A stretch of 64,000 bases of DNA from Nocardia otitidiscaviarum NBRC 14405. GTDB lineage: Bacteria; Actinomycetota; Actinomycetes; Mycobacteriales; Mycobacteriaceae. Shown here in pieces: positions 58,243 through 64,000 of this stretch. Position numbers and translations under genes: made by a program. The stretch is from positions 62,001-126,000 of the forward strand of contig NZ_BAGD01000085.1 in the NCBI RefSeq assembly GCF_000308635.1, given 5' to 3'. Below the pieces are notes generated by a model, which had not been told where the DNA came from, made no database searches, and saw only the letters and a program-made list of their open reading frames with translations. The first letter of the stretch is position 1, and the number at the start of each line of letters is the position of its first letter.

Positions 58243-59787
58243 ATGAACGACACAGCACAGCCGCAGTACGAGGTCGCGGTGATCGGTGCGGGTCCCGGTG
58301 GGATAGCGGCCGGGGTCAAACTGCGCCGCGCGGGCATCGACGACTTCGTGGTGCTCGAACGCGCGGACGAGGTCGGCGGCAGCTGGCACGAGAACCACTA
58401 TCCCGGTCTGGGAGTGGATATTCCGGCGCTGGCCTACCAGTACTCGTTCGCCCGCAAGGCCACCTGGAGCCGGGTGTTCCCGCCGGGCGATGAGGTCAAG
58501 CGCTACCACGTCGAGGTCGCCCACCGGTTCGGCGTCCACGAGCGGGTCCGGTTCGGCGCGGAGGTACAGCGCGAGGAATGGGACGACGCGGCCGGGTACT
58601 GGGTGCTGCACCTCGCGGACGGCTCCACGGTCACGGCGCGTTTCGTCATCAGCGCGGTGGGCGCCTTCGTCCGTCCCAAGGCCGATGTCGGCATCGCGGG
58701 GGCGCGGTCGTTCCGGGGGAAGGTGCTGCGCCCGAGCAGTTGGGATCACGACTACGACCTGTCCGGCAAGCGAGTCGGCATCATCGGCACCGGAGCCAGT
58801 GCGGTGCAGATCATTCCGTCGATCGCCCCCGAGGTCGGGCGGCTGACCGTCTTCCAGCGCACTCCGGTGTGGGCGCTGCCCAAGCCCGATTTCCCGATTC
58901 CGGCCCCGCTGCACCGGGTACTGGCGGTCCCGGGGGTGCAGCCGCTGCTGCACGGGACCGCGCTGGTGGCGGTCGATCTCGTCTTGCGCACCGTCGTCGG
59001 CATGCCGGGCGCGGTGTCGCGACCGACCATGGATCGCTTCGACGCCACCTGCCAGGCCCTGTATCGCCGCTACCTGGCGCGCGTGATCACCGAGACCGCC
59101 ACCAGGGACCGGCTGACCCCGAATTTCGGTCTGCTCGCCAAGCGGCCGACGCTGTCCAACAGCTACCTGCGGACCTACAACCGGGACAATGTCGCGCTGG
59201 TGACCGATCCGATCGAGAAGATCACCACCACCGGCGTGCGCACCGCCGACGGCAGCCTGCACCGGTTCGACGCGCTGATCATGGCGACCGGGTACGAGGT
59301 GTTCTCCGACCCGGAGACCTACCGCCCCGGAACCGTGTTGGGCCGCAACGGATTCGATCTGGCGAAGTTCTATGCCGAGCAGGGATTGCAGGCATACCAG
59401 AGCGTGTCGGTGCCCGGTCTGCCCAACCGTTGGACGCTCGTCGGCCCGTACTCGTGGACGGGCTCGGGCTGGCACGCCTTCGTGGAGATGACCGCCGATC
59501 ACGCGGTCCGCGCCATCACCGAGACCCGCCGCCGCGACGCGGTCTGGTGTGAGGTGCGCAAGGAGGTCGCCGACGCCTATCACCGCACCATCCACCGCCG
59601 GGGCGCGCCGCTGCGCTACTACCTCGCCGAACTCAACGGGCATGTGCCGACCTACTACCGGAATTCGCAGGGCGACACCACCTATGTGCGGCCGTCGGGA
59701 TTCTTCGCCGCACGGCGCGGCAACCGGCGCTTTCCGCTCGACGACTACCGCTACGGCACATGCGCACCGGCGGCGGTGTCGGCATGA
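58243..59787 (+). CDS. Class B flavoprotein monooxygenase (BVMO-like), first
   Basis: 514 residues. GxGxxG at 15-20 binds FAD, GTGASAVQ near 182-189 is the NADPH motif, and between them lies the fingerprint segment FRGKVLRPSSWD (157-168), which corresponds to FxGxxxHxxxWD but has Arg at 163 in place of His. The enzyme should insert oxygen next to a carbonyl or oxidise a heteroatom. Its stop overlaps the hydrolase start as ATGA. See the findings for the substitution. Confidence 0.88.
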   Translation: MNDTAQPQYEVAVIGAGPGGIAAGVKLRRAGIDDFVVLERADEVGGSWHENHYPGLGVDIPALAYQYSFARKATWSRVFPPGDEVKRYHVEVAHRFGVHERVRFGAEVQREEWDDAAGYWVLHLADGSTVTARFVISAVGAFVRPKADVGIAGARSFRGKVLRPSSWDHDYDLSGKRVGIIGTGASAVQIIPSIAPEVGRLTVFQRTPVWALPKPDFPIPAPLHRVLAVPGVQPLLHGTALVAVDLVLRTVVGMPGAVSRPTMDRFDATCQALYRRYLARVITETATRDRLTPNFGLLAKRPTLSNSYLRTYNRDNVALVTDPIEKITTTGVRTADGSLHRFDALIMATGYEVFSDPETYRPGTVLGRNGFDLAKFYAEQGLQAYQSVSVPGLPNRWTLVGPYSWTGSGWHAFVEMTADHAVRAITETRRRDAVWCEVRKEVADAYHRTIHRRGAPLRYYLAELNGHVPTYYRNSQGDTTYVRPSGFFAARRGNRRFPLDDYRYGTCAPAAVSA

Positions 59788-60836
59788 CCGCGCCGGTGCC
59801 TGCCACCGTCCGGACGCCCGGCCGGGTCGAGGTCGAGTTCCGCAGCCGCGCAAGCCTCCGGCTGCGCATCGCGCACGCGCTGCTGCGCGCCACCCTGCGA
59901 CCCGCCGTCGACGCGCTGAGTGTCCTCGCCGAGCGCACACCGCTGCGTGGCGATCCGGCGTTCCGGATCGCCAATGCCGCCGACCTGGCGGCGTACCCGC
60001 TGCGGGCGGCGCGCGGGACCCGGCGCGCACCGGTGCGCTTCGCGGGCTTCCGCGCCGAATGGCTCTGGCACCGAGACCATCCCGGACCCGGCGAGCCCGC
60101 AGCGGGAGTGATCCTCTACTTCCACGGCGGCGGATTTCTGACCGGCGGGCTGCACAGTCATCGGCGGCTGGCCGCCCGCATCGCCCGCACCGCGGGCACC
60201 GCGCTGCTCAATGTCGACTATCGGCAGCTGCCCGTGGCACACCTGACCGATTCGGTCGAGGATGCCGTGACGGCCTACCGCTATCTGCTCGATCGCGGCA
60301 TTCCGGCGGAGCGTGTCGTCTTCGCCGGTGATTCGGCCGGGGGCGGGCTGGCCTTCGCGGCCGCGCTCGCCGCTCGGGCGCGGGGCATCGCGCTCCCGGC
60401 GGCGATCGCGGCCATCGCCCCGTTCGCCGACCTCGATCCGGCGATCCGGCGCGACCACCCGAACGACCGGCGCGACGCGCTGCTGTCGGCGCGGTCGCTC
60501 ACGGTTCCGGCCCTGATCGGTTTCGCCCGCGACGGCGTCCTCGATCCGATGTGGTCGCCGGTCAATCACGACTTCGCCGGAATGCCACCGACTCTCATCC
60601 AGGTCAGCGACAGCGAAGTGCTGCTGCCGGATGCGGAGGCGCTGGCTCGGCGCTGCGCCGAGGCCGGGGTGCCGCACACCCTGCAGATCTGGAACAACGC
60701 CATCCATGTCTTCCACGCGGGCGCGGATGTGCTGCCCGACGCTCGCGCCGCCATCGCCGACCTCGCCGACTTCGTGCGGCGGGCGCTCGATTCCGGCGCG
60801 GTCGCAGGCGACGTCGACCGGACCACCGCGGCGTGA
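59784..60836 (+). CDS. HSL-type alpha/beta hydrolase (LipR-like)
   Basis: 350 residues. The oxyanion motif HGGGF is at 114-118, nucleophile GDSAGG has Ser at 184, and later Asp (SDSEVLLPDAE) and His (IHVFHAG) complete the triad. It would hydrolyse an ester; after a Baeyer-Villiger reaction it could open the lactone or ester product. Start ATG at 59784 overlaps the previous stop by ATGA; the stop overlaps the next GTG start as GTGA. Confidence 0.9.
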   Translation: MTAPVPATVRTPGRVEVEFRSRASLRLRIAHALLRATLRPAVDALSVLAERTPLRGDPAFRIANAADLAAYPLRAARGTRRAPVRFAGFRAEWLWHRDHPGPGEPAAGVILYFHGGGFLTGGLHSHRRLAARIARTAGTALLNVDYRQLPVAHLTDSVEDAVTAYRYLLDRGIPAERVVFAGDSAGGGLAFAAALAARARGIALPAAIAAIAPFADLDPAIRRDHPNDRRDALLSARSLTVPALIGFARDGVLDPMWSPVNHDFAGMPPTLIQVSDSEVLLPDAEALARRCAEAGVPHTLQIWNNAIHVFHAGADVLPDARAAIADLADFVRRALDSGAVAGDVDRTTAA

Positions 60837-62437
60837 CCGCGAACTACGACAAGCGAGAACGTATGCACTCCAGCACCACTCCCAGCTACGACGTGCTCGT
60901 GGTCGGCGCGGGTTTCGGCGGTATCGGGGCCGGTACCGCGCTGCGTCGCCGCGGCATCGAGAACTTCCTCATCATCGACAAGTGGCCGACGGTCGGCGGC
61001 ACCTGGAACGCCAACACCTATCCCGGTGTCGCCGTGGATGTTCCGTCCCCGATCTACAACTTCTCCTTTCAGCAGCGCTCCCGCTGGTCGCGATTCTTCG
61101 CCCCCGGTCACGAGATACAGCGCTACGCCGAGGAAGTGGTGGACCGGCAGGGGTTGCGGAACAAACTCCGGTTGAACTGCGGGGCCACCGCCGCCCGCTT
61201 CGACGAGGCCGCCGACCTGTGGCGGGTGACGACCACGGACGGTGACGAGATCACCGCCCGATTCCTGATCAGCGCCGTCGGCGTGCTGGAGCAGCCGAAA
61301 CCGCCGGAGATCGCGGGGATCGACGAATACGCGGGCACACTCATGCATACCGCCCGCTGGGATCACTCCTACGACTACCGCGGTAAGCGGGTCGCCGTGA
61401 TCGGCACCGGCGCGACCGCACTCCAGGTGATACCCGAGTTGGCGGCGCGGGTCGAGCGGCTGACGGTATTCCAGCGCACCGCCATCTGGGTCGCACCCAA
61501 ACCCGATTTCCCGATGGGGGCGGTGAGCAATCGGGTGCTCGACTTCCCGCCCGCGCAGCAGGCGGTGCGGCTGGTCGGGAACGTGGCCGTCAACGCCTTC
61601 CTCGGCATCGGGTTCGCGCTCTCCGGCCATCCCCGCGCGACCTCCGCCGTCCTGGGGGCCGGGGAGGCGTTCCTGAAGGCGTATCTGTTCACGCAGATCC
61701 GCGACCGCGCGCTGCGGCGTTCCCTCACCCCGACCTATCGGCTCGGCTGCAAACGACCCTCGATCTCGAACAGCTACCTCAGGACCTTCACCCGGCCGCA
61801 CGTCGATCTCGTCACCACCCCGATCGAGCGTTTCGACGAGACCGGGATCGTCACCGCCGACGGCACGCATCGGGGGTTCGATCTGGTGGTTACCGCCACC
61901 GGATTTCGGGTCATGGACCGCGGGGCCACCCCGCCGTATCCGGTGTACGGCCGCGGCGGAACGGAATTGGGCGAGTTCTGGGATTCCCACAAGTACCAGG
62001 CGTATGAGGGAGTCTCGGTCCCCGGCTATCCGAATATGTTCCACATCTTCGGCCCCTACGGCTACGCGCCCGGTTCGGTCATTCCCCTGATCGAGGCCAC
62101 CTCCGCGCACAGCGCACGGGTCATCGCCGAGGCCCTGCACCGCGGCGCGACCCGGGCGGAGATCCGCCGCGAACCCCACGACGAGTACTTCGCGCGCATG
62201 TACGCCCGCAACCGCAACACCTATCTGTTCCAGCAAGGTTGCGCGGAGTCGCGCACCTACTACATCAACTACCAGGGCGACGGACCGGCGTTCCGGGCCA
62301 CCACGCAACTCGGAATGTACTGGAGCAACCGGCATTTCCCGCTCGACCACTACCGCTACACCGCTCGACGGGACCTCACCCCGGACACCGACGACGCGGC
62401 GCGGCCCACCGCCGAGGCGCTGCCCACCCATCCCTGA
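60833..62437 (+). CDS. Class B flavoprotein monooxygenase, second
   Basis: 534 residues from the GTG at 60833 (ATG 60863 is possible). FAD motif GAGFGG at 25-30, fingerprint YAGTLMHTARWD (166-177) with His at 172 and Trp-Asp, and GTGATALQ for NADPH. It retains all fingerprint residues except Phe to Tyr at the first position, so activity is expected. Fused translationally to the preceding hydrolase by overlap. Confidence 0.88.
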   Translation: MTANYDKRERMHSSTTPSYDVLVVGAGFGGIGAGTALRRRGIENFLIIDKWPTVGGTWNANTYPGVAVDVPSPIYNFSFQQRSRWSRFFAPGHEIQRYAEEVVDRQGLRNKLRLNCGATAARFDEAADLWRVTTTDGDEITARFLISAVGVLEQPKPPEIAGIDEYAGTLMHTARWDHSYDYRGKRVAVIGTGATALQVIPELAARVERLTVFQRTAIWVAPKPDFPMGAVSNRVLDFPPAQQAVRLVGNVAVNAFLGIGFALSGHPRATSAVLGAGEAFLKAYLFTQIRDRALRRSLTPTYRLGCKRPSISNSYLRTFTRPHVDLVTTPIERFDETGIVTADGTHRGFDLVVTATGFRVMDRGATPPYPVYGRGGTELGEFWDSHKYQAYEGVSVPGYPNMFHIFGPYGYAPGSVIPLIEATSAHSARVIAEALHRGATRAEIRREPHDEYFARMYARNRNTYLFQQGCAESRTYYINYQGDGPAFRATTQLGMYWSNRHFPLDHYRYTARRDLTPDTDDAARPTAEALPTHP

Positions 62438-62451
62438 CCAGGAAGAGACCT

Positions 62452-63009
62452 ATGCCTGTCACCACGAGATTGCACACCCAGTACCCGGCGGCGGAACCGG
62501 TCGACGATTCCGTCTTCGACACCGCCGCACTGGTTTTCACCGTCGATCGCATCATCGACGCACCGCTGCGGGCGGTGTGGACCGCGTTCGACGACGACCG
62601 CGCCTGGAGTTGGCTGCCGATCCCCCGCACCGGCGTGCGCTACGACTCACCGGCCCGCGGCGTCGGCGTGATACGTGAGATGGGTTCGGTATTCGACCCG
62701 CTGCGCGTGCTGTGGGTCGAGCGCGAACGCTTCTGGCGCTACGAGCCGCAACGCCGCATCACCTTCGGCGTGGTGAGCGGCACCTGGATGCAGTACCTGC
62801 TGGTGCGCCAGTACGCCGAGGACATGACCTTCGAGGATCTCGGCGGCGACCGCACCGCGGTGGCCTGGACCGTGGCGGTCACGCCCCGGCTGCCGCTGCG
62901 CTTCGCGACCTGGTTCCCGCCGCTGTGGCGACTGGCCTATCGCGTCGCGGGGGTGGGGCCGCTGTTCGAACGCCGAGTTCACGAGATCGCGAAGGGTGTC
63001 ACGAGATGA
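62452..63009 (+). CDS. SRPBCC family protein
   Basis: 185 residues. After a variable N-terminus it has FTVDRIIDAPLRAVWTAFDDDRAWSW, the START-like family opening, and a closing helix after AVTPRLPLRF. It may carry or cyclise a hydrophobic intermediate of the pathway. The start at 62452 follows the second monooxygenase by 14 bases, and its stop overlaps the next start as ATGA. Confidence 0.8.
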   Translation: MPVTTRLHTQYPAAEPVDDSVFDTAALVFTVDRIIDAPLRAVWTAFDDDRAWSWLPIPRTGVRYDSPARGVGVIREMGSVFDPLRVLWVERERFWRYEPQRRITFGVVSGTWMQYLLVRQYAEDMTFEDLGGDRTAVAWTVAVTPRLPLRFATWFPPLWRLAYRVAGVGPLFERRVHEIAKGVTR

Positions 63010-64000
63010 GTACCGAGCAACCACAGTACGAAGTCGTCGTCATCGGCGCGGGCATCGGCGGCATCTGCGCCGGAGTGAAGCTACGGGAGATCGGGATCGA
63101 CGACTTCCTCATCGTCGATCGGGTCGGTGGTCTCGGCGGCACCTGGTACACCCACGACTATCCCGACGCGGGCTGCGATATCCCGAGCACCACCTACCAG
63201 TTCTCCTTCGCCCGCAAACCCGACTGGGACCGGCTGTTCGCCAAACGCGACCAGATCCTCGAATACCTGGAGCAGGTCGCCGCCGATCACGATCTGCCCC
63301 GCCGCATGCGGTTCGGCACCGAGATCGTCCGCGAGGAATGGGACGACGCCAACCTGCTGTGGCGACTGTCCCTGGCGTCCGGCGAGGTGATCACGGCACG
63401 CTTCGTGATCAGCGCCGTGGGCGCGTACATCAATCCGAAGAAGAACCCGAACATCCCCGGGCTGGACAACTACACCGGCGTGTGGATGCACCCGTCGGAC
63501 TGGAACAACGACTACGACTTCACCGGCAAGCGCGTGGCCGTCATCGGCGTGGGCGCGAGCACCATGCAGATCGCCCCGCGACTGGCACCACTGGTGGAAC
63601 GACTCGACATCTACCAGCGCACACCCCAGGTCTATCTGCCCAAGCCGGATTTCGTGCTGCGTCCGTGGATGCAACGCGTCCTCGCGCTGCCCGGCGGCTC
63701 CGCCGTGGCCAACGGCATCGCGCAGGTCGTCATCGACTCCCTGTTGCGCGTGGCGGTATTCACGCCCGCGCCGCTGTGGCGACTCGGCGCTCGCCTGGTC
63801 GACTTCGCCGGACGTCGCGCCTACGCGGGGTGGGTGCGAATCAAGGTGAAGGACAAGACGATCCGCCGACAGCTGCGACCCGGGTTCGGCATCGTCTGCA
63901 TTCGCGGCGGTCTGGGCGGCGACTACCTCCCCACCCTGAACCGGCCGAATGTCGAGCTCATCACCAGCGGCATCGCGGCCGTCGAGCCCGCCGCCATCCG
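63006..64000 (+). CDS. Class B flavoprotein monooxygenase, third (runs off right edge)
   Basis: 331 residues are visible. The FAD motif GAGIGG is at 14-19, the fingerprint YTGVWMHPSDWN at 156-167 keeps His at 162 and ends in Asn where Asp is usual, and GVGASTMQ follows for NADPH. The gene starts with an ATG that overlaps the SRPBCC stop and continues past base 64000 with no stop. It is a third paralogue in the same operon. Confidence 0.88.
   Translation, partial: MSTEQPQYEVVVIGAGIGGICAGVKLREIGIDDFLIVDRVGGLGGTWYTHDYPDAGCDIPSTTYQFSFARKPDWDRLFAKRDQILEYLEQVAADHDLPRRMRFGTEIVREEWDDANLLWRLSLASGEVITARFVISAVGAYINPKKNPNIPGLDNYTGVWMHPSDWNNDYDFTGKRVAVIGVGASTMQIAPRLAPLVERLDIYQRTPQVYLPKPDFVLRPWMQRVLALPGGSAVANGIAQVVIDSLLRVAVFTPAPLWRLGARLVDFAGRRAYAGWVRIKVKDKTIRRQLRPGFGIVCIRGGLGGDYLPTLNRPNVELITSGIAAVEPAAI

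Overview
The window looks like a chromosomal segment of a mycolic-acid actinobacterium, most probably Nocardia or a close relative. The evidence is the very high G+C content, frequent GTG/TTG starts, GTGA/ATGA stop-start overlaps, an IdeR whose metal ligands keep mycobacterial numbering, a SigB of mycobacterial type, a PAC2/Rv2714-like protein and several mycobacterial-style lipoproteins. The genus call is inference. No rRNA, tRNA, CRISPR array or insertion sequence was recognised.

Layout. 1-7.8 kb: edge of a helicase gene, a BrkB-type membrane protein, an acetyltransferase, a leftward siderophore/iron-chelate uptake operon (lipoprotein, permease, ATPase, MFS) with an IdeR-type box, then a MarR regulator divergent from a DinB-like protein around a palindrome. 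7.9-16.3 kb: a large TerD-like protein, a RHH-MazF toxin-antitoxin pair, DUF3039/DUF3099 genes, an MFS transporter divergent from a GlxA-type regulator, a VOC protein and a methyltransferase. 16.3-27.6 kb: housekeeping block with sigB (ECF-like promoter), ppc, a DUF4333 lipoprotein, a Pat-type acetyltransferase overlapping an AcuC-type deacetylase, ideR and galE. 27.6-35.3 kb: DUF4192 protein with a long hexapeptide repeat, two paralogous secreted proteins, a lipoprotein, PAC2 and a Ski2-like helicase.

35.5-37.9 kb: a compact polyamine operon, a PLP decarboxylase overlapping a fused AdoMet decarboxylase-aminopropyltransferase, closed by a strong hairpin. 38.1-53 kb: an accessory-looking stretch bounded by two paralogous DUF4132 giants. 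Between them are small enzymes, a GntR gene with a short N-terminus, a PHP protein, a FAD monooxygenase/TetR operon, a DUF5709 protein, a stand-alone HNH/GH-E nuclease and a DUF5753 fragment. 53-56.3 kb: an orphan LytS-type kinase, an ABC1/UbiB kinase and a TetR regulator.

56.5-64 kb: a tightly coupled rightward operon of two SDRs, three class B flavoprotein monooxygenases (one incomplete at the window end), an HSL-type hydrolase and an SRPBCC protein. It resembles in content the mycobacterial mymA-type operons and probably oxidises and hydrolyses a lipid, ketone or terpenoid substrate. The most distinctive items are the decarboxylase plus SpeD-SpeE fusion operon, the three-monooxygenase operon (one enzyme has Arg in place of the fingerprint His), the DUF4132 pair with the nuclease, and the hexapeptide-repeat DUF4192 protein.
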